Source: Plasmodium coatneyi (lineage: Eukaryota; Apicomplexa; Aconoidasida; Haemosporida; Plasmodiidae). Taken from it: 64,000 nucleotides of DNA. The notes beneath the pieces are model-generated. The model saw only the letters and a list, made by a program, of their open reading frames with translations. It was not told where the DNA came from and did no database searches. The DNA is taken from positions 744,001 through 808,000 of the forward strand of contig NC_033557.1 of the NCBI RefSeq assembly GCF_001680005.1, in the 5' to 3' direction. The translations under genes and the position numbers were made by a program. Below, in pieces: positions 1 to 12,000 of the stretch (position 1 is the stretch's first letter; each line of letters starts with the position of its first letter).

Positions 1-3000
1 GCAGACGCAGAAAGTGAATGCACAAATGAGACCTCAGTGAATAGTAGGAGGAGTGAGAGGAATGTGAAAAAAGGGGGAATGATTTTAAGGAAGCAGAGTA
101 GTAGTATGAGCAAGAACGACGGGGGGAGCTGCTCAACGGCGAGGAGTAATAAAGGAAGGGAGGTGAAAAGAGGCACCTCTGGAAGTGGTACTAAAGGAGT
201 GAAGGAGGAAGACAAGGGGGACCACTCCCTGAGGAGGGGAAAATCGAAAGAGGGACCCAAACAAAAGGATTCTGTTAAGAAGGAAGACCAGGGAAGGGGT
301 GGTGACAAAAGTGGGAAAGGAGGAAATACTACTAAGGGGAAGGCTGCAGGGGAGGTGGTCCAACGGGGTGGGGTCACGTCGAAAAAGGGCTCACGAGGTG
401 GAGGCTCCCCAAGTAAAAGTTCATCCGATTTGGGAAGCTCCGTCGACCAGAGGAGAAGTGCCACCCAGGATAAGAAAGCGAAAGGGACAACAACCCCCCC
501 CATTAAAGGAAAAATGAAAGGAAACGCGACAGTCAGTAAGGCAACCGGCAAGATGAGTAACACGGTAGTTGACGCACACACCGTGTCGTCCACCAGTGTG
601 AATAACCCCCCGCAAGAAAAGGGAAAGTCGAAAGGGAGTAGGAAGGAAGGAGCGGAAGATGAGCCCATCCCAGCTAGCCATCACATCAAAAATATGGATT
701 CTGAAGAAGTACAAAGCAGCAGAGCCAAGTGTAGCAGCAACAGGAGTAGCACTGTTGAATGGAATGAACAGGTAGATGCAGCAGCCCCACCCATCGGAGC
801 AACGAACGAAGGAGTGTCCAACGCACCAATGAACCGAAGCATTAAGAGAAGGTTGTCCCAGATCATCGACGTGATGAAGAAGAAGCAGGTGTTTCAACTC
901 ATTGGAGATCAGGACGAACGGGATAGAATCCAATTTATAGGACATGAGTCAGAAGGGGGGGATGCCATCAAAGGAGAAGTGCCTATCCAAAAGGAAAAAG
1001 AAACCACAGGTGGTGCAAAGGGAGAGAAGAATAACAACTTGCCTTTCCTACAGAGAGTGAACTTGGACGTCATTTACAACAAACTGCATTACGATTTTTA
1101 CAAAGGGGAGGAGGACTTCCATCGGGATGTGCTGGTCATATTTCAGAGAATCAAGCTAGCCATAGAAATGGAAAAGAACCCAAAGGAGAAACAGAATCTG
1201 TATCAACTTAGATGCAACGCTTGGAAGACCTACGAGGGGGAGTTCTACAAGTTGCTTCTCTCCATGAGAGGCACAAAGGAGGCTAAGAAATTTTCCACCA
1301 CGCAGAAGGAGCTACGTGAACAGGAGGAAAAATACTTGGCTCAGCTGCTTTTGGAGTCAAGCAAGGTAGAATTGGAAGAGGCGAAGGCAAAGCAGGGGAA
1401 GACCCTACCCAAGTCGAAGGGGAGTGGCCATGCTGCTGAGCAGCCATTGGAGGGGAAGCAATTCGAGGGGAAGAAGTTGGAAGAGAAGCAGTTGGAGGAG
1501 GCTCGTCCTACCGGAGGCACAACTAACCACGACCAGGACCACACGCAGAAGAAGCCAAGTTCGTCATCCATTAGCGTGCCAACAAGTAACCTCCCCAGGG
1601 GGAGCCATACGCCCTTTAGAGTTCGGTTACGCCTAGGGAGCTTCAACCTGGATGAGGATGTGACGGTGAGAAAGGGGAAAGAGGATAATCGAAGCGGGGG
1701 GATCACCCTAAAAGTTAACGAAATGAGTTGTGCCAGTTCGCCAGAGAAGGGGGGCACAGCAGTGGAAACTGGCGTAACTGCGGTAGACCCACAAACCGAA
1801 GAGTGGAGGAGATTAATCAGGGTGCACGTGCTGCAGAGCCTGACCAGAGACAGCAGCACGGCGTTTTATTTCACCACCCCGGTGTTGGAAGACGAAAACT
1901 TAAGTGAGCAGATTAAGAACGAATATAGGAAGAAAATAGAAAAGCCCATGGATTATACGACTGTGTCGAGAAACCTGACCCAGGGGGTCTACCAGAACCC
2001 ATGGGAATTCTACAAGGACCTGAAGTTGATTTTTCAGAACTGCTTCGCCTTCAACCCTGATATAGTGCAGAACCAGTATATCATAGAAGCAGCGAAACGG
2101 GGACAGGAGAGGTCTTCGAATCTGTGGGGGAAGTGGAAAGGGAAGATTGTGGAGGCGTATGAGCAGGGAGGCCACTTGGTGAAGGAGGCTCCTACCACAG
2201 TCACCACAGTCACCACGGTTAACACGGTTACCATGTCTGCCATGTCTGCCACGCCTACCGTTTCTACTGTGCCCCTTAACCTGCCAAGCTACGTGGAATT
2301 CTTCAAAGGCCTGACGAGGAAGAAAAAAAAGTTCAGCTGCATATACGCCATGTGGGTGGAGTACCTTCTGGCGAACCGGGTCAGCTTCGAGGAACTGTGC
2401 AGCGTTAGGGGAATAAAATGGGAGGTCCTAAATGAGAAATGCCAAACGAAGATTTCCAACCCGGGAGAAGTGAATCTACACCGATTCAAGAAGATGAATA
2501 ATCAGAGCCTGCCTTTTTATGTGTTCAGGGAGGAGTACCAGACTGCGTTGAGAGAGAGCCGCGAGGAGGTGAGGAGGGTGAAGAAGCAGACCGAATTGGA
2601 CCACCTGGATGGGGTGAAGAATCTATACGAGGTGAATCATCTGTATGACGAAGTCGGAGGAGAGAGTGCCCCGACAGACAACCCAGAATACGCCAATTTG
2701 CAATTTCTGTTGGACCAAGGGATGTATAACCAGATGGAGGAGTGGAGACCCCGTGAAGAACAACCTACGGAAGAACCTACGGAAGAACAACCTACGAAAG
2801 AACCTCCGAAAGAACCCGCATTGAAGCCTTTTAGAAGCAGAAAACGTAGAATCCATGACACCATTTTTTTTGACGAGAACGTATTTGATAGCTACCTGGA
2901 GGGAAAACGTAGCTGCATGGTGAAGTGCTCACGGAATGTGTTCCTTGCGGACTGCTTTTACTACAGCAGTGTGGAGCAGAGCTTGGGCGATTTCATGGCG

Positions 3001-4146
3001 GACGGGGAGGAAGGAACCTTCCCGAAGGGGGAAGTGAACAACCCGAAGGGGGAAGTGAACAACCCGAAGGGGGAAGTAGGCATGACAGGAATGGAAGGAG
3101 TGAAAACGAGGGAGGAAAAATCAAGCGGCCTGAACGAGAAGGAGGAAGGCATCGAAGGAAGCCAATCAGCGGAGGCTGCCACCCCCAAGGGGGACAAAAT
3201 AGTCTTCCGCGTTCGAGCAGTGAATGAGGAGAAGCCGGTCCAGAGAGCCGTCTGCAAAGGATTCGAGGAGAGTCCCGAGGGGGAAGACGAAACGGATATA
3301 TCATGGGGTGCGTATCATGACGGTGCACATCATGACGGTGCAGGAGTTCATGAAGGAAGCGTGGTGGAGGCTACTGGCAAAATAAATGAACGCACAGGGG
3401 TAGGTCTAACCGAGGAACGCCTAACGGAGGAACGCCCGTCGGAGGAACCGGATGATGCCCCCCCAATCGAAAGGATAAGTCAGCTAGCGAACAACGTTAC
3501 GGAACATCCCCAACGGAGAAAAGAGAAAAAAAAAAAAGGGGAAAGGCTACAAAGAGCAGTGATGAAGAATCAACTAGGGAGAAAAACCTTGGTGATGAAT
3601 CTAAAAATGAAGTATTGTCCTCTGGAGGACTCCTCCTTCTTCCAGGTGAAGGAAGGACATGTTTACAGACACCGCGTGGATGTTGGGTTTTCCTTTGTGC
3701 TGCGTTCCAGACGGAAGTTGGATGTAGCCATAAAAGTAGATCGAAGGAATGTTTCCTTGTTTGAGGAGGGTTGTCTGGATTTTTTAAGCATCCAAATTAT
3801 GAACAAATGTAAACGGACTAATCACGTGGAATTCTACTTGTGCAATCGGATGGCTGGTACGGGTCGTTCGCTGGTTCAGCTGTTAAGTGGTTACTTCGCA
3901 AGATTGGATTCGCCTGAGGGTGAATTGTCGAATATCCTCCCCAGGGTTAGGCTCTACATACGGGTAAGTGGCGTGAGGAAGCATCTCCTTGTGCCGGCAG
4001 GAACGTTGTTCACACTACCTCTCATGCGTAAATACATTCGTGTAACACACTTCCCCCCGCAGGATGTAGACGTGCTGATGAGACTAGAAAAGGACGACGT
4101 GACACACCTCACCACCATAGCCATTTTGAAGAGGACGGTCCTGTGA
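1..4146 (+). CDS. BDP3: Bromodomain protein, 5' partial
   Basis: The frame is open from base 1, so the start lies upstream of the window; the first in-window candidate is a GTG and is not believable as a start. The N-terminal 500 or so residues are Lys/Ser/Gly-rich low complexity. A bromodomain, the acetyl-lysine reader fold, lies at about 1795-2160: it has the helix A core, the ZA loop with KPMDYTTV, and the helix C motif NCFAFNPD carrying the anchoring Asn. Downstream come Glu/Pro-rich repeats and three copies of a 21-bp unit (PKGEVNN) near 3020-3085, then a conserved-looking C-terminal domain from about 3600. A GT-AG intron of 99 nt (3964-4062) probably sits in frame near the end. The likely role is a nuclear chromatin reader in transcription control. 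The name BDP3 rests on its place directly upstream of PIP5K, as recalled for P. falciparum chromosome 1; the bromodomain itself is clear. Confidence 0.85.
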   Translation, partial: ADAESECTNETSVNSRRSERNVKKGGMILRKQSSSMSKNDGGSCSTARSNKGREVKRGTSGSGTKGVKEEDKGDHSLRRGKSKEGPKQKDSVKKEDQGRGGDKSGKGGNTTKGKAAGEVVQRGGVTSKKGSRGGGSPSKSSSDLGSSVDQRRSATQDKKAKGTTTPPIKGKMKGNATVSKATGKMSNTVVDAHTVSSTSVNNPPQEKGKSKGSRKEGAEDEPIPASHHIKNMDSEEVQSSRAKCSSNRSSTVEWNEQVDAAAPPIGATNEGVSNAPMNRSIKRRLSQIIDVMKKKQVFQLIGDQDERDRIQFIGHESEGGDAIKGEVPIQKEKETTGGAKGEKNNNLPFLQRVNLDVIYNKLHYDFYKGEEDFHRDVLVIFQRIKLAIEMEKNPKEKQNLYQLRCNAWKTYEGEFYKLLLSMRGTKEAKKFSTTQKELREQEEKYLAQLLLESSKVELEEAKAKQGKTLPKSKGSGHAAEQPLEGKQFEGKKLEEKQLEEARPTGGTTNHDQDHTQKKPSSSSISVPTSNLPRGSHTPFRVRLRLGSFNLDEDVTVRKGKEDNRSGGITLKVNEMSCASSPEKGGTAVETGVTAVDPQTEEWRRLIRVHVLQSLTRDSSTAFYFTTPVLEDENLSEQIKNEYRKKIEKPMDYTTVSRNLTQGVYQNPWEFYKDLKLIFQNCFAFNPDIVQNQYIIEAAKRGQERSSNLWGKWKGKIVEAYEQGGHLVKEAPTTVTTVTTVNTVTMSAMSATPTVSTVPLNLPSYVEFFKGLTRKKKKFSCIYAMWVEYLLANRVSFEELCSVRGIKWEVLNEKCQTKISNPGEVNLHRFKKMNNQSLPFYVFREEYQTALRESREEVRRVKKQTELDHLDGVKNLYEVNHLYDEVGGESAPTDNPEYANLQFLLDQGMYNQMEEWRPREEQPTEEPTEEQPTKEPPKEPALKPFRSRKRRIHDTIFFDENVFDSYLEGKRSCMVKCSRNVFLADCFYYSSVEQSLGDFMADGEEGTFPKGEVNNPKGEVNNPKGEVGMTGMEGVKTREEKSSGLNEKEEGIEGSQSAEAATPKGDKIVFRVRAVNEEKPVQRAVCKGFEESPEGEDETDISWGAYHDGAHHDGAGVHEGSVVEATGKINERTGVGLTEERLTEERPSEEPDDAPPIERISQLANNVTEHPQRRKEKKKKGERLQRAVMKNQLGRKTLVMNLKMKYCPLEDSSFFQVKEGHVYRHRVDVGFSFVLRSRRKLDVAIKVDRRNVSLFEEGCLDFLSIQIMNKCKRTNHVEFYLCNRMAGTGRSLVQLLSGYFARLDSPEGELSNILPRVRLYIRVSGVRKHLLVPAGTLFTLPLMRKYIRVTHFPPQDVDVLMRLEKDDVTHLTTIAILKRTVL
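3020..3085 (+). repeat. 21-bp coding tandem repeat in the bromodomain gene
   Basis: Three near-identical 21-bp units encode PKGEVNN, the last unit ending differently. It is an in-frame low-complexity expansion typical of Plasmodium proteins. Confidence 0.8.
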
Positions 4147-4574
4147 GACTCGGCCTAGCCGTCACCCCGACAGACGAACAGGCAGAAATACACACATATG
4201 TAACACCCATATGAACATCCATATGAACGTCCATGCATGTGTGCATTTACCTTCCCCCTCTTTGCCTGTGAGTAACAACTGAGCAGAGGGTGAAGAGGAA
4301 CACCCAACCGCCATTGGCGCGTTTGTTTGTCCATTTGTTTGATAGCTCTTGTTTTTTGGGTATTTTTTTTGCGTATTTTTTTTTCTTTTTTTTTTTCCTT
4401 TCGGAGAAACAACGCCAGTCGATTTGGTTATTTCAGTTGGGCAGGCCCTTTAAATTTGTCTCATTTTTTTTACACGCTCTGTAGTGATATACACATGAAG
4501 TGAATTCCATCGGACAGTCCACTCCGATTGGGTACTGAGCTGTTCATAGGAACAACTGGGGGAAAGCAGTGGCT

Positions 4575-4606
<32 letters not shown>

Positions 4607-6031
4607 CCTGATGAAGGATGTGCGTCCTGCTGCTAATTCCTCGTTGGGGAGAAGGACGGGCAAAAGAGGCCAAAAAGATGATCGCGAAAAAAAAATATAT
4701 AAAAGCTCCAACCGAAGGAAGCAAAGCAGAACGAAACAAAATCTAGCGTGACTTAACACGACTGAACAATGCTTTACGAACATGTGGCAACGGGATGCAA
4801 CGCCCCGAAGGGATATTCTTCCCCCCCTCCTTTTTTTTTTTTTTAAAAAAGAGCCACACCCGGGCAGTGACGGAGAAAGGAATGCCCGACGCGTAAAATT
4901 CCCTCTGCATTTTCCGCCTAGGGGAACCAATACGCACTTAGTGAAATTTGAATTAGGTCATACTTGCTGGTGAAAAAAAAAAAAAAAAAAACGATCGCAC
5001 GACTGAACAAAAAGAGGCGTAAAAATTAAACGAATGCGTGAGGGAGTTATTCGCCCGCGTTTCATTTTGTTGCGCTTCGTTCTTGTTTTTATTTTTTGTC
5101 ACACTTTTTTTCGCCCATTTCTCGATTCCCCGATTTCCGTTTTTTTTTTTTTTTTTCTCACTTGACCCTCGCGTTTTGTTTGCTTAACTCGACACGCGAC
5201 CCTGCCAAAACACGTTGGCGTTGGTATGAGCTTTTCCGCATAGTTCGTGGCGATCAAGTTTGTGTTTCACCATCCGTTATTCGCAGTTTGCCCTCCACAG
5301 TATGATCCCCCCGTAGGCATCATCCACGTGCGTCAGTTTTTCAGTGGTGTGGAAGCAAGGAGCGACATGCAGTGGATGCCTTTCGTTGCAGAGTGTCGTC
5401 CTGTCGTGTGGTCGGTCACCCGTTTAGCAACCCATTTGTTCTTTTATTTATTTATTTCTCTGTGCATTTTAACGCCGCGCTAAGACGCCAACCATGACAC
5501 ATGACACGTGACACATGCAGCACCATTTGAATTCCCCACTTGGGAAAGCCTCACCACAGAAGAGGGTATGCGCCAGTAAGGGACCAGAGACCACATAGGA
5601 AGTAATCAAATTGGTCATAACAGAAGGGAGGTTGTCCCCCCTCCCCGTCCCTCTGGCCACTCCTCACGCGGGCCAAGTTGAACGTGAAGCCGATTGATTT
5701 GTGTCTGTCACGGTTACTCAGTGTGCCCTATGTATTCATTTATTTAGTTAGTTATTTATTTAGTTAGTGTTTTTTTTTTTTTTTTTTTTTTTCGTTGTTT
5801 AGTCTATTTTAATTAGTTTTTTCATCCCCCCAGGGGAGGGACGCTTCAACGTTTTACAGTGGCAGGTGTCCATCATTCCAGTTAATCTAATACGATTGAT
5901 CGAATTCCGTTGTAGGAGTGTCTGCTCCCGTTTCGAAGCGATGTGTTCCCATTAGCAGGGTACCTTCTCGTTTTTGTTATACCACCACACTACACACCGC
6001 GTCGAAAAAAGAAAACCACCCTTACAGCACA
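4147..6031. other. Intergenic spacer, tandem genes
   Basis: No gene is seen. The spacer holds the 3' region of the bromodomain gene and the promoter and 5' UTR of PIP5K. It contains a 31-T run at 4576-4606, a 23-T run at 5770-5792, shorter T runs near 4830 and 5141, and a repeated tgacacatgacac-type motif near 5494-5518. Confidence 0.7.
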
Positions 6032-9000
6032 ATGATGTGCACGAGCGCACACGTGCGGAATGGGTTGCACTGGAACCTGAAGAAAGAAATAAAAGAAATA
6101 ACTCACCTGAGCGATGAAGAGATTGCAGTGATCCACAAACGGTTCAGTTCGATTAGCAACAAGGGTAGGTTGGACTACAAGAGTTTTGAAAAGAGCTTAG
6201 GTATCCTGGGGACCATAAAGAACGCTTATCTGTATAGTTCTATTTTTAAGGCTTTCGATACAAATGACGATGGATATTTGGACTTTTATGAGTTCTGTGT
6301 TGCCATTAATACGATGCTGAAGGGGAGTAAGCGGGAGAAGGTGAAGCTGTCCTACCGGATCGTCCACGCGGGGGCATCACAACGGGATGACAAGCCGGCA
6401 AATGGTCAGGCGGATGGTCAGGCAGATGATCAGGCAGATGAGCAGGAAACTGTTCGATGTGCCACCCGATCTGCTGACCCTGCAACCACCCCTGTAATCA
6501 GGGACTACTCAGACTACATCTCGTACGAGCAATTCAAGGAAATCGTCCTGAGCATAAACGATATAAAGAAGCAGCTTCTGGGGACGGAGGAGAAAATTCT
6601 AATCAGTCAAATAAGTTACACGTTCAAGTCACTCAGTATGTTGTGTGACGATGGTAAGTACCGGATGAACCTAAAGTGTTACCGGAAGGCAGTTAAATGC
6701 AACGAATTTTTGAAGCTCCTTGGAATCCACAATAAAGTGGCAGATGCGTTTATAAGCTGCGAAATGGAGAAAAAGAAAAAGAGCAGACCTGGAAAAAGTC
6801 GACTGGACAACAGTGCACCTGGTGGGGATGTCACTAGGCGAATGGGTTCCAATCATCGGGTGAAATCTTTCTCCGTGTCGACCAACACGCGTCTTTCCGT
6901 GGGGAAGGGATCCACCGCGTCGCTCTTCACCCGAGGGAAGAAGAAGAAAAGCAGCGTCGAGGGGGAGATCAATGGTAATGGTAACCGGAAGGACGATCAG
7001 CATGTGCACCACACGGACCAGGTCAAGAGGAGCTGGCTGGGGCGGAGTCGGATCGGGCCCGGACTCAGCGACAAGAAAAAAAATTGCCATCCCATGGAGA
7101 GCATCGTCATTCAGTCAAACATTGCATCGGAGGGGGAAGTCGTGGCCGATTGGACCGTCCCCAAGTCGGGAAAGGAGTTAAGTGGAAAAAAAAATTATTT
7201 GAATGTGCCCCGTAGTGGTGATGGGTCTAGAAGGAGTCGGTCCTGTGTCACCGCTGCGATGGATGCAACAGGAGGGGCGGAACAATTAGACGAAGGGGAA
7301 TATCCAAAAAAAGGGAGCAGGAATAACCACAATAGGGGGGAAAATAAAAATAGGTTAACCAGAGGGGATGTGCAGAGGGGGAGTGTTTCAAATGACTCCC
7401 CCGTGATGATGACAGAGGGAAGTGACACGGCAAAACGTGGTATCGAAGATTCATCCAGAAAAGCCAGCCGCAATGAGCGAAACAACTCATACCAACAGTC
7501 ATGTCCGTCTTCCAGTTTTTACAACAGTGTGATCCCGGCAAATTATGACCCATCGGAAAGTAGTTCCCACATTTGGAATGACCACTCAGATGGGGAGGTG
7601 GTGAGTCTCTGTAAAGGGTGTCCCGTAGACAGGAGGAACCGAACTGCCTTGTTGGACCTTGCAGGGGGGGGGATGTCCAGCGGAACGAGTTCGCCCTCCA
7701 GTTGGGTGGCAGGCAGTGCCACGATCCGGGGTCTGGTTGGCAGGTCCCCCCTGGTAACAACACCCCCTACAAGTGCACAGTGACACGGAAGCGGGACAGC
7801 ATCGGAGGTAACCATGGCAACCATGGCAACGAAACGGATGGACGGAAGAACGATCCGCAAGAGCCAGTTAAGAATGGTACGAAGAAACACGAGTGTGAAA
7901 TTTTGAAGGCCATCTTAAGGTTTGAAAAAAAGAAGGAAAACAAAACGTATGTAGAGGAGTACAACGAGTATGTTAAGGGGTATGGGAAGTTTGCGGAGGA
8001 GCAGGAGGAAGGATACCTACTCGAATTGGACACTTACTCGGATGGGAAGGAAGAACTGGAGAAGGAGGTGGAAGGGGGGGGCAAGAATTCGCAATGTAAC
8101 GACGGGGGGGGAAGCAGTGCGGGAAGTGCAGAAAGTGCAGGCAATGCAGGCAGTGCGTATGAGGATATGGAAGGGGAGGACAGTGCAGATAGCGCAAAGG
8201 GAAACCACGCAAACGCAAACCACGCAAATGGTCAGATAAGCTTAGAGAATAGATGTTCAGTTAAGGGGGGTGACAAACAAAATTATAAGGGCAGCAGGGA
8301 TAAGAACCACCTGCAGGAGGATGCAGAGGCAGCAATCGCCGCAGCAGAAATGGCAGCAGGAGATATGGTCACACGAGTGGATAACGCAAAGTACCTCTGT
8401 AGGAAGTACTTTGAGTATAAGGAATTTTTAGAACATTCTAGGTGTCCCATTTCTCACAGCCACAATGGGCTGATGATGAGCAGCAATGACGCTTGTGTGG
8501 TGAAGTCTGTCTGTTGTGATGATCCCATTTATGGGAACCGGGTTAAGGGAGGAAAGTGCACTACAAAGGATGGGAATAACCCCAGCGTATTGCTCGAATT
8601 CAGCAGTGATGTGATTAGGAAGAAGTTTTATATCCCCACGAGCAAGTGTCACTACGTCATGGTAAATGAAAATTTAACAAAGGAGCAGGTGCTGTATCAT
8701 TTGGGGAACATCGTGGTGGCCACGGAGGATTATCTGAGCAAGGAGCGTGATGGGGGTGGGGACTACAACCGCATCTTCTTCTTCTTCTTCCACGTGTTTA
8801 AGTACCACTTGGGGGATACCACGCAGGAGGGGTGCACTGTGCAGAACGGTCTGACATATCAATATGGTAACCGTGCCAACGAAGGTGTGGTAGCCTCCCC
8901 CCCGCATAGAGACGAACCGAGCAACGAATCCCAAATGAGCACAAAGAACCTGAGGGCCAACATCTACTACAACCTCTTACTGATGACGCAGATTGTAAAG

Positions 9001-11245
9001 TACTTCCTACACACAATAACGATTTCGCAGAAGTGTTCTTCGTCATACGATTCGATAGAGGAGAGTAGCCGTGTAGGCAGCCTGAATGAGGTAAGTGTTC
9101 TGCTAAGTCACGCAACCCACATCCTGGCAACCTACTCCAAAGGACCAAACAGAAGTAGGAAGATCTACATTAACAAGTCGAATTACTACCATAAGCTAAC
9201 CAGGAGAGGAAAACTATCTGTTTCTTTACGACAGAAGAAGAAAAAAAGGAATCTGCAGAAAATCTTGGCAGTTTACTTTGGCCACGAGAGATGGGATCTA
9301 GTCATGAATATGATGATTGGGATTCGCTTGTCAGCCATTAAAGTTTACAACACGAAGGATATTGTAGACCTGTTTAAACACAGGGACCTTCTTGAGTTGC
9401 CTACATCTAATGCACAGCATAGAGTGGTATTCATAAACTACGCCCCGGTGATCTTTAAGCAGATAAGAAACCTTTATGGGATCAGGTCCAAGGAATACAT
9501 TTCCTCTGTTGGACCAGAACAAGTGATAAGTAATATGGTCCTGGGAAATCTCTCTACGTTGAGTGAGCTACTCTCCGAGGGGAAGAGCGGTTCCCTCTTC
9601 TACTTCACCAGCAATGGCAAGTATATCATCAAGACGGTAAGTGCGAAACCCGATAACGCGTTAACTGAGTAACTACCTGCCTCATAACCGTCTAACGGTG
9701 TAACGGTGAAACGGTGAAAACACGAACTTATTGACCCTCCCCCCCTTGGCAGGTCTGCAAGAACATTCACAAACTTTCCAGGGCCCTGCTGCCAAAGTAT
9801 TACGAGCACATCAGGAGCAACCCGGACTCCCTGCTGACGCGCCTCTACGGAATCCACTGCATAAAATATAAAAGCGGATCGGCAAGTAGGTCCAACGGAG
9901 GGTGGCCAGAGTGGTCCGAACTGGCCAACACGCAACCCGCCACACTGCCAAATGATAACCCAACCTAATAGGTTACCCATAGTATTATAACGCTAAATTT
10001 GCTACCGATTTTGTGCCCCCCCTTAGGAAGCTTGAAGAAGATCTACTTCATCGTGATGAACAACTTTTTCTCGTCCGCCGTGGAAATTCACAGGCGGTAT
10101 GACATAAAGGGGAGTCTGGTGGGGAGAACAGTCCCCCCTGCGAAGAGGGAAGACCACACCATCGCCCTGAAAGACGTAGATATTGACGAACTGGGCGACC
10201 GAATCAACGTCGGAGAGAAGAACAAACAGAAGCTGCTTAACGTTATTAAGGCAGATGCAGATTTTTTAAAAGAGAATTACCTCCTGGATTATTCCCTTCT
10301 TTTTGGGATCCATTACAAAGACTTGTCTCGAGATCTGGTTAGCTGGAATGCCAGTCGGACAAATGAGGTTCGCCATGTGTTCGATAAGGAGGGAAAATGT
10401 ATTGCGGCTCGGCCCTTCCATCAGGTACAATGCACGTTCAGCACTTTGGGGGTATATTTCATCCCCAGCAGGAGGGACCGACCCTGCATCTACATTGTTG
10501 CATCTACACTGTCGCATCTACATTGTTGCACCTACACTGTTGCATCTACACTGTTGCATCTACACTGTTGCATCTACACTGTTGCATCTACACTGTTGCA
10601 TGTATGCCCACCCCGTTTCCCCCCCGGCAGTGCGACCACGGAGGCATGATCAGCGTCGACAGGAACAAAATATTCTTCTTTGGGATCATCGACATTTTTA
10701 CCAAGTGGACGTAAGGACGAGCAGTGCAGCGGCGAAGCGGCCCCCTGCATGGAGCATAGATAGGGGGGTACCTTTACCCACCTGATAATGTGACCGTCTG
10801 GTCATATTTACCCATCTACTTCCCCCCACACATACCCTTCAGGCTGAAGAAAAAATTCGAGCACACCCTGCGAACAATACAGTACGTGTTCGACGCCACA
10901 AACGTGGACCGAACCCACCAGGGCGTAAAAGCACTACATACTATGCACACACATGCGTAGCAACCTGATTCTGTGTCAACCCTGTTGTTAATCCTCCCAT
11001 GTAACCTTTTCACCCCCCCCCTTTCTGCAGAAAATTTGACCGCCAGAACATTTCCTGTATCCACCCCAACGCCTATGCAGGTAGGATATTTTACATATTG
11101 AGGGGGAGAAATTTTCATGCAGTGTTTCGCTACGTCGTTGCCGTTTGCCCTACTTCCTGATGACATGTTAACGAATGCTGCCTATTCTTTTCTCTCCTTC
11201 CCTGTAGAACGATTCGCCTCCTTTATAGAGAAGCACATGGAGTAG
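6032..11245 (+). CDS. PIP5K: Phosphatidylinositol-4-phosphate 5-kinase with N-terminal EF-hand domain
   Basis: This enzyme phosphorylates PI4P to PI(4,5)P2. The start is the ATG at 6032, the first of two adjacent ATGs. The N-terminus is a neuronal-calcium-sensor-like module with a canonical EF loop, DTNDDGYLDFYEF, near residue 75. A long low-complexity middle follows. The kinase domain shows GKSGSLFYF (nucleotide loop), RYDIKGS, DYSLLFGIH and the IID of GIIDIFTKW. Exons that can be placed after the middle are (exon)..9636, 9753-9885, 10027-10424, 10631-10710, 10843-10881, 11031-11080 and 11208-11245; all junctions are GT-AG and phases agree. One junction near 7600-7780 is unresolved: the frame must change there, either through an intron whose length leaves remainder 2 on division by 3 (for example 7611-7780) or through a length change in the G run at 7664-7672. 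The calcium-sensor fusion is a known trait of the Plasmodium enzyme. Confidence 0.9.
10484..10602 (+). repeat. 14-bp minisatellite in a PIP5K intron
   Basis: About eight imperfect copies of a gttgcatctacact-type 14-bp unit fill the middle of the intron at 10425-10630. Ends are approximate. The unit is open in several frames, which creates spurious ORFs; the flanking GT and AG sites and the kinase exons on both sides show it is intronic. Confidence 0.85.
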
Positions 11246-12000
11246 CTTTTTTTTTCACTCAAGGCAAAAGGGGGGGAGATAACCTTTTCACCTTGGGAAA
11301 TGGAAAGAACGGTTGGAAGAGTATTTTTTCCATTTGTTCGAGTCCGTATGCAGGGGGGAATCCACTTGAAGCGGCCTTTCCCGGGATGATTGATTCATCC
11401 CCCCTTTTTGGCCACCCCTTTTTGATCACTCCCTTTTTTCGTATGTTTCGTTTTGCTTTGCTTATTACACCTTGGAAGGACGAAAAAGAAACTCCACTTG
11501 GTTAATCCGAATCCACTTGATTAATGATTAATTCTTCACTGCCGATACGATCGTTGGCGAACCTTTTTCATGGGGAGCTGTTTTGCTCACTCCTGTGGTA
11601 CACTTATATGAAGGTCTCTTTTCACTCTACGCACTGCTCGGTTTAATCAGTTAAACGGACACACACATACACACACCGTAGGGGGGGGGATGATATGTTC
11701 CCTCCTTTGGTGACGCGAAAAGTGTGTTCCATTGGATGAGCAGTAACCGTGCGTCGGGTTAAAATGAAAAAAAAAAAAAATGCCCCGTGGAGGTGGACGC
11801 GACCGACACAAGGTGAACTGTACGGGTCCACAGGATTTTCACGGGGTAGGTCCCCCCGAACAGACACACTGTGCAGGTGGATATGTAGTTGGGGACCTGC
11901 CTCTAAAAAAGAAAAAAAAAAAAAGAGGCCAACAAAAGTTGCCACCTACTTTGCAGGATTTGCAAAGTGGTACAACCGTGGGCGCCGCAATAAGCGGACA
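11246..12000. other. Intergenic spacer, convergent genes
   Basis: The 3' flanks of PIP5K (plus) and the WD40 gene (minus) meet here. It contains A runs near 11767 and 11915 and no coding signal I can support. Confidence 0.7.

Noticed and set aside
37..39. GTG as the start of the bromodomain gene
   Set aside because: Nuclear Plasmodium genes start at ATG, and the frame is open to base 1, so the gene simply begins before the window.
421..945. Antisense ORFs of 100-170 codons under the bromodomain gene
   Set aside because: They mirror codon bias of the Lys/Gly-rich coding strand and have no domain features.
4576..4606. Long T runs as retrotransposon tails
   Set aside because: Such runs occur in nearly every spacer here with no element ORFs or target-site duplications; they look like homopolymer expansion.
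10303..10785. Two alternative ORFs through the 14-bp repeats at the PIP5K 3' part
   Set aside because: They are shadow frames made by the intronic minisatellite; the kinase exons and their splice sites explain the region.
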